Shown here one piece after another: positions 16,054 through 24,271 of a stretch of 64,000 nucleotides of DNA. Made by a program: the position numbers and the translations under genes. The DNA comes from Winogradskyella arenosi. GTDB taxonomy: Bacteria; Bacteroidota; Bacteroidia; Flavobacteriales; Flavobacteriaceae. Each line of letters opens with the position of its first letter. Positions within the stretch are counted from its first letter, which is position 1. The notes under the pieces are model-generated. The model did no database searches and was not told the origin of the DNA. It saw only the letters and a program-made list of their open reading frames with translations. The stretch is from assembly GCF_003337305.1 (NCBI RefSeq), contig NZ_QPJO01000002.1, positions 1 to 64,000 of the forward strand. Reading direction: 5' to 3'.

Positions 16054-16186
16054 TTACAACGGTCTCGTATAACCGTCAGTTACGGGTTAATATGCGTTAA
16101 TTTTCGGGTTGGTACAGACCTTAGCTATTCCGAGTGGATTCGGACGTAGTCGAATCCGCCGTAATTGCGGTTATACATTGTTGTAC
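16054..16186 (-). repeat. attC-like site following the DUF6933 cassette (133 bp)
   Basis: On the minus strand it runs from GTACAAC (16180-16186) to GTTGTAA (16054-16060). Three nested perfect stems are visible: GTATAACCG/CGGTTATAC (16067-16075 with 16168-16176), TTACGG/CCGTAA, and a central GGATTCG/CGAATCC hairpin. The result is one long imperfect cruciform, as in attC. It lies 10 bp past the stop of the next gene. Confidence 0.75.
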
Positions 16187-16195
16187 ACCGTTTTT

Positions 16196-16720
16196 TTATT
16201 CATTTATTATTTTTCTCATTTCGTTTAGTGCTTTTGTAAAATCAGACATTTTTTTACTCTCTCCAATATGAATTGGAATATTATTTAGTCGATTTGTCAA
16301 GTCCTTTATTGGCATATTTTTTAATTCTCCATATTCCGCTTTCCACCAATCTAGTGACTGTAAATTTGCATTTTGAAATCCAGTTGTTTTTCGGTCATTG
16401 TCAGTTGGCAAAAAGTCAATTTTTCCGATTATAGAATTTAAATAGTCAAAGTCGGTTATTATTCCATCGTAAGTCAATTGCGCGTATAAAGCCTCTTTGA
16501 AAATTTGCTCAATATTTTTTAAATCCGTTGATTTAATGTCAGTCAATATTACGTTATATTTTGTTTTTCCGTTTGTGATTAACCAGCATTTTTTTCTGTC
16601 AACATAAAATACGGTTGCGTTCCATTTTCCAAGTATTCCACATTCAGTTTTTTCGTCAGTTGAAATTAATTTCTTAATCAACTTTTCAAGTTTTTTAGTA
16701 GTGTGTATTGTCGTTCGCAT
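16196..16720 (-). CDS. DUF6933-like cassette protein
   Basis: A 174-residue soluble protein. The N-terminal RTTIHTTKKLEKLIKKL, then GKWNATVFYVDRKKCWLITN and TKYNVILTDIK, follow the DUF6933 pattern: a TKKLL start, W-x-A near residue 35, a ..R.K..L..N stretch and a hydrophobic strand. Function of the family is unknown. It forms a one-gene cassette with boundaries TTGTACACC (16181-16189) and GGTTTACAA (16725-16733), which pair at 8 of 9 positions. Confidence 0.6.
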   Translation of the reverse strand: MRTTIHTTKKLEKLIKKLISTDEKTECGILGKWNATVFYVDRKKCWLITNGKTKYNVILTDIKSTDLKNIEQIFKEALYAQLTYDGIITDFDYLNSIIGKIDFLPTDNDRKTTGFQNANLQSLDWWKAEYGELKNMPIKDLTNRLNNIPIHIGESKKMSDFTKALNEMRKIINE

Positions 16721-16734
16721 AAATGGTTTACAAC

Positions 16735-16818
16735 AACAGGATATATCCTATCCCATATTTTTCATAAAAATAAACTTTTAATTAAAAAAATCCCTAGGAT
16801 TTTTGTTTTACAGAAAAA
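16735..16818 (-). repeat. Type-B sequence, copy 3 (possible attI-like leader)
   Basis: It abuts the DUF6933 cassette. It is more diverged than the other two copies but shares AGGATATATCCTAT at the junction and AGGATTTTTGTTTT at the far end. Confidence 0.45.
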
Positions 16819-16909
16819 ATCAGGGATTCCTTTTAAAAATAACAAGTTATCGTGTTATTTAGAGTGATGAAACTAAGATGTTTTGAAAATTTATGGCAAG
16901 AGCCTAACT

Positions 16910-17530
16910 TTATTTTAGATCAAGGGTAAGTTTGTGCAATTCGCCTTCTTCAATGATGCCGTTGAGGTTACGGTCTATAAAGCAAACCAAATACAGTTGG
17001 TTTAAGTGGGTCGCTTCTATATTTATTTTCTGGTCCTTGTAGTATAAGCTGCTTATTTCGAATTCTAGTTTTGGGGTGCGGCTAGAATCTGCAATACGAT
17101 TTAATCTTTGGCTAGTGGCATCTTTAAATAAATAGTGATGTCCTTTTTGGTCCAAAAATAGGTAGTCATAGCGTCCGCTTCTACTAGAGGCAATTCCAGA
17201 ACTCGGAGTTAAAAATGAAAAGTCTTGTTCAGACATTCCAAATTTTACGGTATTTACCAAAGAGTCATGAGAAAAGGCTGCAATTCGTGCGGCATGGAAT
17301 ATGCCGTTGGGCGAATCGGAAAGCTTATTAAAGAAGCGGATAGAAAAGGGTTTACGATCAATTTTTACAGTTTCGGAAACCTCCCGTACCACCGTTTCAG
17401 ATCTGTTTTGATAAACCATAATGTCCGTTTCACGAGGCCTTAGATTTTTGGTTTTAAGGGCGCTAGACTTGCAAGATTGGGCCAAGAAAAGCACTAGTAC
17501 GATACGGAATACAAAGGTTAAGGATTTCAT
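16910..17530 (-). CDS. Lipoprotein with an EF-hand-like loop
   Basis: Starting at 17530 (MKSLTFVFRIVLVLFLAQSC) gives a 206-residue lipoprotein with lipobox AQSC. The ten extra codons upstream do not suit a signal peptide. Near the C-terminus DRNLNGIIEEGEL has the Dx(N)xNG...E spacing of a calcium-binding EF-hand loop, as in proteins with an Ig-like outer-surface domain. It sits 36 bp after the zinc-ribbon membrane protein gene on the same strand. Function unknown. Confidence 0.6.
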   Translation of the reverse strand: MKSLTFVFRIVLVLFLAQSCKSSALKTKNLRPRETDIMVYQNRSETVVREVSETVKIDRKPFSIRFFNKLSDSPNGIFHAARIAAFSHDSLVNTVKFGMSEQDFSFLTPSSGIASSRSGRYDYLFLDQKGHHYLFKDATSQRLNRIADSSRTPKLEFEISSLYYKDQKINIEATHLNQLYLVCFIDRNLNGIIEEGELHKLTLDLK

Positions 17531-17566
17531 AGAAGAGGTAGGCTTAAATGGAGAAAACAAAGAGTG

Positions 17567-17890
17567 TTATTTTTTACGGGTATTGTAATATTCTATAGCG
17601 CGATTTATGGCCTCTTGGCTCATTTGGTTACCACAATAACGACAAATTTGCGCTCGCAGTTTAATGGATTCTTTACACTTTTCGCATTGTTTTTTAGGGT
17701 CTATACCAAACCTTAACACTAAATAGGCAATCCAACCGGTCATGGGGTGAATGCCAAAAAGCATCCAGAGTTTAGAAACACCTTTAATTTTTGCCCATTT
17801 TAAACCAAACCAAATGGGAATAACCCATAAGATGATTAGTACTAAGACCACAATAGCAAAAGCAATGACGCCGTCATATTGGTTTTCCAT
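17567..17890 (-). CDS. Membrane protein with zinc ribbon
   Basis: A 107-residue protein. Two N-terminal hydrophobic segments (about 8-30 and 42-62) precede CEKCKESIKLRAQICRYCG (about 69-87), a CxxC...CxxC zinc ribbon. The last 20 residues are helical. Zinc-ribbon membrane proteins of this sort are common and uncharacterised. It is probably co-transcribed with the lipoprotein at 16910-17530. Confidence 0.65.
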   Translation of the reverse strand: MENQYDGVIAFAIVVLVLIILWVIPIWFGLKWAKIKGVSKLWMLFGIHPMTGWIAYLVLRFGIDPKKQCEKCKESIKLRAQICRYCGNQMSQEAINRAIEYYNTRKK

Positions 17891-18209
17891 CCTCTATAGT
17901 TTTCGCGCTTTGGTGCTTGTATTTCGTAAATGACAAGTATAGGCTAAGCGTTATATTTTAATTCAGCGGGTAATTTAGACATTATAATACAAATAGAAAA
18001 TTTTGAAGGATTTTTTGTGCAGGCCTTTATGTAGTGATGGCCCTAGAACCTCGTTTTTTGTTAAAACAATTGGTTGCGCTGTGTTACGACCTGGTTTTAC
18101 ATGGTCTCGCTTAAGATAGGAGAAGGCTTCACTTTAGATGCTAGCCTTAGGCTTTCGTATTGCTTTGAACTAAAACGAAGATGGTTTTAAATAGGAGCGT
18201 GGGCTTTTT
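17891..18209. other. Non-coding stretch
   Basis: No credible frame or structured element was seen here. Confidence 0.5.
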
Positions 18210-18641
18210 CTACTCCATTTTTATAAATGAACTTGAAAAGCCATCGTAGTTGTTGTCAGCTATTTTAAGTTGATTATTGTTGCTTATTTTTATAATTCCG
18301 TTTTTTACAAATCCTACATCTTGTTGGTCTATGGTTTCTAAAGTTATAAAACGTGCAGTCTCTCCACTATAAATAGAGGTTTCAAGGCTTAAGGCGTAAG
18401 TGCCATTAGCGATTTCAGTTCCATTTTCAGCGATTGAAAAATTATTAGCATCGGTTAAGCTGAGCTCTAATTCTTTTCCGGTGGTTTCAGGAGTTTCTTC
18501 AGAATAAAAGAGGCCTCCAGCAGTTTGTGTCCATTGCCATGATCCTACCAAATCTGAATTGCTAATAGCGGTTTCATCATCAGTAGTACTACAAGAACTC
18601 AGCGCAAAAGTTAACACTAGGATACAAATAAGGTTTTTCAT
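18210..18641 (-). CDS. Lipocalin-like lipoprotein
   Basis: A 143-residue lipoprotein with signal MKNLICILVLTFALSSC. The mature part begins with an acidic linker and then DLVGSWQWTQT, the GxW opening of the lipocalin-like domains found in Bacteroidota lipoproteins, followed by alternating beta strands. Probably anchored in the outer membrane. The ligand cannot be inferred. Confidence 0.65.
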   Translation of the reverse strand: MKNLICILVLTFALSSCSTTDDETAISNSDLVGSWQWTQTAGGLFYSEETPETTGKELELSLTDANNFSIAENGTEIANGTYALSLETSIYSGETARFITLETIDQQDVGFVKNGIIKISNNNQLKIADNNYDGFSSSFIKME

Positions 18642-18828
18642 CGTTTCATTTATTACTTAGATGTTGAAATTTGATTTTGGTTGCGTTAAAAAGAGAATAA
18701 ACTTTTTGGTTACAGGTTGTGGAGGGGTGTAATCCTGAATTTATAATAAATGGCCGATTTAAGAGGAATTACCAAGTAAACAAGACATAAGGTGTCAAAT
18801 CCAACCCTAGGAGTTCTAGCCTTGAGTG

Positions 18829-19236
18829 TTAGTCATAAAATTTTTTAAGGTCGATTATTTCAAAGACCTCGTTTTCAAGAATTTCTTTTCCGTTAAAATA
18901 GATATAGCGCCATTTTACTTGAGAGGTGTCGTTATCTATTTTAATGCTGGCAATAGGAGTTATAATCTTAACCCGCCTTTTGTCCGTGTGAATAGAATTG
19001 ATGTTTAAACGGTCAATGACTTCAAGCGTTTGCCCATTATACCTCATGATGTCGTCCATAACGGTATAGAAATCATCTTCTCCATAGGCTTGTTTGAGTT
19101 CTTCAATTTGAATAGAATCGGGTGCAATACCCACAACCGCATTTTCACTAAGAGTTATTTCGAAAAAATCCTGATCCTTTTCCGCTTTACAAGCCAAGAC
19201 TAAAATGAGTAGCGTTAAGAGGGCTGTATATTTCAT
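18829..19236 (-). CDS. Small lipoprotein of unknown function
   Basis: A 135-residue protein with lipoprotein signal MKYTALLTLLILVLAC. The mature part is predicted beta-rich with no known motif. It lies between a lipocalin-like lipoprotein and a membrane protein, each with its own spacer, so no operon is evident. Confidence 0.6.
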   Translation of the reverse strand: MKYTALLTLLILVLACKAEKDQDFFEITLSENAVVGIAPDSIQIEELKQAYGEDDFYTVMDDIMRYNGQTLEVIDRLNINSIHTDKRRVKIITPIASIKIDNDTSQVKWRYIYFNGKEILENEVFEIIDLKKFYD

Positions 19237-19304
19237 AGTTTCAATAGTTATAATGGATTGTAGGTATGGATTTGATGGGTTAATTTTTTGGAGTGAAGCA
19301 AGGC

Positions 19305-19730
19305 TTAAGATGGTTTAGGGGTAACAGTGTTGATCAATTGTTTTTTATAATTTACAATCTGTCCGATAGTCATCACCAAGAAGCTCAAAACCCAAAGGTA
19401 ATACCCCGTATCATAGCCGGTTATTTTTCCGTACTGGTTATGCGTGCCCATCACTATGTTATCCACGGCCAAAAATGAAATCCCTAAACCTAAGGCGATT
19501 ACGCTAAAGTATAAAGCAGCTTTTCGATCTCTATAAGCCCATGACAATAGAATTAATACGTTGGCCAACCAAGAGATACCGGTATCCAAAACCGCGTAAA
19601 AGCCAAAGATTAAGGTTAAATAGCCGTATTGTCCGTCTTCGTTATTTAATAGGAAGGCATTTTGGGTTAAGGCCATGCCATAGAGTATGATACTGGCATA
19701 ATAGTAAGGGGTTGTAGGTTTTATTGTCAT
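19305..19730 (-). CDS. Uncharacterised four-helix membrane protein
   Basis: A 141-residue protein with four membrane helices (about 8-28, 36-64, 70-92 and 110-130). The first loop (NNEDGQYG) and GYDTGYYLW are the only conspicuous polar stretches. No family recognised. Confidence 0.6.
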   Translation of the reverse strand: MTIKPTTPYYYASIILYGMALTQNAFLLNNEDGQYGYLTLIFGFYAVLDTGISWLANVLILLSWAYRDRKAALYFSVIALGLGISFLAVDNIVMGTHNQYGKITGYDTGYYLWVLSFLVMTIGQIVNYKKQLINTVTPKPS

Positions 19731-20230
19731 ACTATTTTATAGTCTTATCCCTAAACGTACTAAAGGTCTAAAGGTGAAAATTGAACTTGCATTTTAGGTG
19801 TCTCTAAACCTATTTTTAGCAGCAACATTAGGCTTGCCTAACCTTCCTTAAGCGCGAATGAACGACAAACATACTTATGCCTAGTGATAGCAATTCAGCC
19901 AAATCCTTTTCAGGATAGAAAATAAAGATAATGGAATAATTTGAATACACTTCGGGATTTTAGACTTCCGAAATCTACGTGAACGCCTAAGGCTATAATT
20001 ACAGGGAAAGATTCAGATATTCTAAGATGGAAGTTTGAATAAAAATCAACCTCCAAATAACAACAATAAAAACCGTGTATAAGAGTTTATACACGGTTTT
20101 ATAATGAAAAAGGCAATATGTCTTACCGCATCCCTAGGATTAAAACACCGCCCTAAAAGAGCACTTGTTAGTGCGCAATTTCTGTAACGGACTAAAAGAA
20201 ACCTGAAGGCTAACTCTATAGGGATTCCTC
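19731..20230. other. Non-coding stretch with one strong hairpin
   Basis: No credible gene. The only structure seen is the perfect hairpin at 20069-20100. Confidence 0.5.
20069..20100. terminator. Bidirectional terminator-like hairpin
   Basis: Perfect 12-bp arms AACCGTGTATAA/TTATACACGGTT with loop GAGT are flanked by A and T runs on both sides. It lies 131 bp past the gene at 20231-20683, whose transcript it would end. The arms resemble the terminal stems of the attC-like repeats. Confidence 0.6.
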
Positions 20231-20683
20231 TTAAGGTCTATCTATCAAATGCTCGTTTTTATTGTCTTTTTTTATACATTTTATAATTTCAAATAATTGC
20301 AACTTCAGGGATTTATAGTCGCTTAAATAAGCTGTCATGGCCACAATAAGGTCACGATGCTCTTGGGCATAAGCCTTTTCTTCTTCAATTTGGTCAATTC
20401 CATCAACCATAATGCTGAGTTTGCTTTCGTGGGTTTTAATGGCGTGTAATAAAGTCTGACTTTGTTTTTCAGACTGATTAATGGCATCAATAATTTCTAA
20501 ACTATCTGAAAAATCGCCATAAGCCACCAATTCCGAAGTAAATGTGGTAATCACATCTTCAAAAAAACGATGTTCGTCTTTTATAAAATTTAATTCGGAT
20601 AACCATCCTTTTGAGGCCAAATGCATATCTTCTGCACTGAGCCATTTTACATACTGTAAGTCTTTTGCTGTCTTTTTCATCAT
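20231..20683 (-). CDS. Helical stress-island protein A
   Basis: A 150-residue, almost wholly alpha-helical soluble protein (MKKTAKDLQYVKWLSAEDMH...). Its length, helical layout and N-terminal aromatic/Leu pattern recall the protein at 31930-32382, suggesting a shared fold. Both have an FNR-like promoter. The promoter at 20959-21001 would give this gene a leader of about 270 nt, with an inverted repeat ACAGGATGT/ACATCCTGT at 20704-20735 close to the start codon. Function unknown. Confidence 0.6.
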   Translation of the reverse strand: MMKKTAKDLQYVKWLSAEDMHLASKGWLSELNFIKDEHRFFEDVITTFTSELVAYGDFSDSLEIIDAINQSEKQSQTLLHAIKTHESKLSIMVDGIDQIEEEKAYAQEHRDLIVAMTAYLSDYKSLKLQLFEIIKCIKKDNKNEHLIDRP

Positions 20684-20958
20684 CTTGTGTTTTAATTGGA
20701 TATACAGGATGTAATCCCCTCAAAAAACATCCTGTTATCCAGGTTTGTATAAAACCAACTCAATATAAATAGGTTATCTAAGGTGGTGTTAGGTCTAAGC
20801 GAAAAGCGGTTTAAATCTGATTAAGATGTTTCCATTCTAATTTCTTAGTCAGGTTGTATTCTTAATCTGTTTCTACAGCCAAAAGCCATAGGAGCAAGCG
20901 CTTTGCTGAAATAGAATAACAGTGTCCTTTTTAAATTAAAGGTCCTTATCTAACACTT

Positions 20959-21001
20959 CTAAGATAGTCTTTAACCCCTTGAAATAGAATGATAATTATC
21001 A
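20959..21001 (-). promoter_or_regulatory. FNR/CRP-like box plus -7 element (towards 20683)
   Basis: The perfect palindrome TGATAATTATCA (20990-21001) is centred 33 bp from TATCTTAG (20959-20966, minus strand), one base from TAnnTTTG. The spacing equals that of the other five promoters of this set. Confidence 0.6.
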
Positions 21002-21016
21002 GTTTTGAAAGCTTTT

Positions 21017-22390
21017 TTAAATCCTAATACGGAGGCTTTCTTCAAGTTTTGGGATGCTAACGTTCCAGTTATATTCGGCTTTAAGTTTTACCCTTAGCGC
21101 ATCTAATGCTGTGGGTTCTCCATGTATTAGAAACACCTCTTCAGGAATATTTTTAATCCCTTTAACCCATTGTAGTAAATCGTCTTGGTCTGCATGGGCC
21201 GAAAGGCTATCGATAGATTTTATAGTCGCTTTTACGGGGTAATACTTCCCAAAAAAACGAATTTCATGCGCGCCTTCTAAAAGTTGTCGGCCTCTGGTGC
21301 CTTCAGCTTGGTAGCCCACTAACAACACCGTGGTGCGCGCCTGGTCTATAAGTTGCTGTAAATAGGTGAGCACTCTACCACCGGTAACCATCCCGCTACC
21401 GGCAATGATAATTTTAGAGCGTGGGTTGTCAATGGTCTCCCAAGTTTCCTTATACGATTGAATAATGTGCATATGGTTGCACATGGCTTCATAGTCCGTC
21501 ATGGCGAGTTTATGCCATTTTGGAAAACGTCTAAACACGTCTAAAACATTATTGCCCATGGGACTGTCAATAAAAATTGGAATGTTAGGGATTTTACGTG
21601 CTTTATAGAGTTTCCATAGAATGTACATCAGGGTTTGTAAACGTTCTACGGCAAAACTAGGAATGATGAGGTTACCCTTTTTTTCTAAGGTTTCTAAAAT
21701 AATAGCCGTTATTAAATCTTCCACATTGTCTTTAGGGTGCAATTTATTACCATAGGTACTTTCCATAAAGAGGAAGTCGGCCCATTCCGGGTGTTTTGGA
21801 TCGTTGAGTAAATAATCGTCTCCTCTTCCAACATCTCCCGAGAATACAAAACGTTTGGCATTGATGTCTATTTCTATAAATGTAGACCCAATAATATGTC
21901 CGTTGTACTGAAAACGATACGAAATATGATCTGTAAGGCGCAGCCAGGTAGCTTCTATTTCAACCTCAAATTGTTTAATGGTATGCTCGGCTTCTTTTAC
22001 GGTATAAAACGGAATGGCCGGCTGATGCTTGCTGTACTGCTCTTTATTCGCTTTTTTAGCCTCTTCTTCATGGATTTTAGCACTGTCTTTTAAAATGATT
22101 TCTGCAATAGCTAAGGTGGGCGCCGTCCCTTTAATTTTTCCTTTAAATCCTTGTTGCACCAATCGCGGTAAATACCCGACGTGGTCTAAATGCCCGTGGG
22201 TTAAAATCACCACATCAATGGCGGCAACATCAATAGGAAGGGGTTTCCAATTGCGTTCGCGTAGGGCTTTCAAGCCTTGAAACATCCCGCAATCAATGAG
22301 GATATTGTGTTCGGAGGTTTCAATGAGGAATTTAGATCCTGTTACGACACCTGCTGCGCCTAAAAAACTGATTTGTACATAATTTTCCAT
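21017..22390 (-). CDS. Metallo-beta-lactamase/beta-CASP-fold RNase-like protein
   Basis: A 457-residue protein with the MBL motif HGHLDHVG (65-72), then FSGDVGRGDDYLL, FMESTYGN and GSGMVTGGR in the beta-CASP part, and a C-terminal SAHADQDDLL with HGEPTA. This is the YSH1/CPSF73-like family of RNA-processing nucleases, widespread in bacteria and archaea. Both zinc-ligand sets appear intact. It follows the ATP-cone protein by 12 bp and belongs to the stress island, so it probably acts in RNA turnover under that regime. The exact substrate is unknown. Confidence 0.88.
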   Translation of the reverse strand: MENYVQISFLGAAGVVTGSKFLIETSEHNILIDCGMFQGLKALRERNWKPLPIDVAAIDVVILTHGHLDHVGYLPRLVQQGFKGKIKGTAPTLAIAEIILKDSAKIHEEEAKKANKEQYSKHQPAIPFYTVKEAEHTIKQFEVEIEATWLRLTDHISYRFQYNGHIIGSTFIEIDINAKRFVFSGDVGRGDDYLLNDPKHPEWADFLFMESTYGNKLHPKDNVEDLITAIILETLEKKGNLIIPSFAVERLQTLMYILWKLYKARKIPNIPIFIDSPMGNNVLDVFRRFPKWHKLAMTDYEAMCNHMHIIQSYKETWETIDNPRSKIIIAGSGMVTGGRVLTYLQQLIDQARTTVLLVGYQAEGTRGRQLLEGAHEIRFFGKYYPVKATIKSIDSLSAHADQDDLLQWVKGIKNIPEEVFLIHGEPTALDALRVKLKAEYNWNVSIPKLEESLRIRI

Positions 22391-22402
22391 AATGATAAAG
22401 TA

Positions 22403-23242
22403 TTAAAGACATAAGTGGGTTATTTCGTTTAAAATTTTGGATTTACGTGGCTCTGAGATTCCTAAATGGTCCAAGTAAAATTTGTCGTTAATTAAATCTT
22501 TACAGAGTACAATAGTTCTGCTAAGTAAAAATTGTTTTTCTCTTTGGCTTAATAGTGTAGAAACCGTGATAGGGTATAAGCCTAAACGATCAATTCTATC
22601 TTTTAAGCCATTATTTGAGGGGTAATCCCAACTTAATAAATACAGGCCGCAGCATTTACCATATTGCAAAGCATCTTTGGTAAACCGCGTATTGGTAACC
22701 ACCCAACCTTTCATTAACCGACTTTTATGAGGTGCTATCTTAGGCCAATTGGCTTTTATATCTTGAAATCTAGAATGGATGTAAAGCGGAATTTTTACAT
22801 TGCATTTAGGGCCTTGTTCACTGTGGAATTTACACTCAATCACCGTAGTTTCATCATTTTTAGTCGCTGTAATATCCACCTCGTGCGAAACGCATTTTCC
22901 TTTTAAAATCTGACCAATTTTAGTGCTGTAGCCAGAAAAATCTAAAATGGCACTTACAAAACGTTCAAACGGAAAACCGGTGGGCCCAAGTTCGTAAATG
23001 GCTTTCTTTAATTTGTATTTTGAAGCCAAATGACTTTTGTTCTTTTTAAGAAGTGCAAAGGCTCTGTTGTAGATTTCTCGAGTTGAAATATTGGGGTAGA
23101 GTTCTTCATTAACCTGAGCAATAATGGTTTCTATAAGGGTAGTGTCCGCACCAGTGTGGGCCAAAGAGTTTCGTAATTTGTCGACTGAAAATAGCGCTTT
23201 TTCACCTGAAGATTTAATAATATGAAGCTCTGAAGTACTCAT
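22403..23242 (-). CDS. ATP-cone plus Mrr-like endonuclease-fold protein
   Basis: A 279-residue protein. Residues 7-95 (IIKSSGEKALFSVDKLRNSL...NISTREIYNRAFALLKK) are an ATP-cone, the nucleotide-sensing module of ribonucleotide reductases and NrdR. Residues 98-200 (FPFERFVSAILDFSGYST...HEVDITATKNDETTVIECKF) have the D...ExK arrangement of the Mrr/PD-(D/E)xK endonuclease fold. The combination suggests a nuclease gated by nucleotide level. It stands between a universal stress protein and an RNase-like gene and is probably part of that operon. Confidence 0.8.
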   Translation of the reverse strand: MSTSELHIIKSSGEKALFSVDKLRNSLAHTGADTTLIETIIAQVNEELYPNISTREIYNRAFALLKKNKSHLASKYKLKKAIYELGPTGFPFERFVSAILDFSGYSTKIGQILKGKCVSHEVDITATKNDETTVIECKFHSEQGPKCNVKIPLYIHSRFQDIKANWPKIAPHKSRLMKGWVVTNTRFTKDALQYGKCCGLYLLSWDYPSNNGLKDRIDRLGLYPITVSTLLSQREKQFLLSRTIVLCKDLINDKFYLDHLGISEPRKSKILNEITHLCL

Positions 23243-23346
23243 GGTTCAAGGAATAAAGGGTTAGACTTAAAAAACGATTTTGTACACTTTTTAAGCGTGG
23301 TATGCTATAGCTGTTAAGGCCGTTTAAAGCCCTAAGTTAACTTGAT

Positions 23347-24201
23347 TTAATACCTGTAATCGTGCATCACGAGTATAGGTACTTTAGAATGAAATGAAAT
23401 GGTTTTGACTAAAGGTCGTGTTAAGATGCTTCCAAAAAAACTGTGCTTTTTATTAATAAAAGCCACCATATCACTGGTTCTACTTTCAACAAAAACATTT
23501 AAAGCCGTTTCTAACTTATGGTTTTCTAAAAAATGAAAAGTGTAAGACGTGTCTTCTAAAATGTCTTCTAATAAGGCTTTGTTTTTACTCTGGTTTTTAT
23601 CTAGTGTTGCCGATTTAGAAAGGTGTAATACAGCAATAGTTGCTAATGATTTTTTTGCAATTTGAATAAGAACACGTAATTCTCGACTTTTAAAAAAGGT
23701 TTTAAAATCGGTGGGAAAAACAATTTCTTTTGGCATCACCGTTTTGGCATGTAGTGGCACAACAATGACGGGGCAGTTTCTTATTTTCTCCATCACGTAG
23801 GTCGCTGTACTTCCAAACACATTGGTATCCGAATAATTTTCACCACGAGTGCCCATCACAATCATTTCAATATCTTTCTGCTCTACAACGTCTTTAATGG
23901 CGTCTAGGGTGTTGTTAAATACCGATATGGTTTTAAAATTGTGTTTCGGGTTCTTGTCTTCGGTTAGTACAATTCTGCCGTAAAATTCGGCTAAACCATT
24001 GGACGATTCTAATTTTCGGGTTTCGTACCATTCTCCTCCAGGTTCTGAGTTTATAAGCCCTTCTATAATATTTCCTTGAATAGAAAAAACATTAAGGAGG
24101 TAAAAGTCCGTGCGTTCATGTTTAAACAACTCAATAGCGTAGCGAAATGCTTTTATAGCATTTTGAGAAAAATCTGTCGGCACTAGAATTTTATGTCGCA
24201 T
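23347..24201 (-). CDS. Tandem-domain universal stress protein
   Basis: A 284-residue protein with two Usp domains. The first starts KILVPTDFSQNA and carries VMGTRG...VFGSTATYV, the G-x2-G-x9-G-S/T ATP-binding pattern. The second is degenerate. It has its own FNR-like promoter (24229-24271), which overlaps the stop codon of the preceding Usp gene. Universal stress proteins bind nucleotides and support survival under starvation or low oxygen. Confidence 0.92.
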   Translation of the reverse strand: MRHKILVPTDFSQNAIKAFRYAIELFKHERTDFYLLNVFSIQGNIIEGLINSEPGGEWYETRKLESSNGLAEFYGRIVLTEDKNPKHNFKTISVFNNTLDAIKDVVEQKDIEMIVMGTRGENYSDTNVFGSTATYVMEKIRNCPVIVVPLHAKTVMPKEIVFPTDFKTFFKSRELRVLIQIAKKSLATIAVLHLSKSATLDKNQSKNKALLEDILEDTSYTFHFLENHKLETALNVFVESRTSDMVAFINKKHSFFGSILTRPLVKTISFHSKVPILVMHDYRY

Positions 24202-24228
24202 TGGTGAGGGAGTTGAACTTGTTTTCTA

Positions 24229-24271
24229 TAAAAATAATGAATTATTATCTATAACTCGCTGATATATGTCA
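24229..24271 (-). promoter_or_regulatory. FNR/CRP-like box plus -7 element for the Usp gene at 24201
   Basis: TGATATATGTCA (24260-24271) lies 33 bp centre to centre from TATTTTTA (24229-24236, minus strand), about 28 bp before the start codon. Confidence 0.7.
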
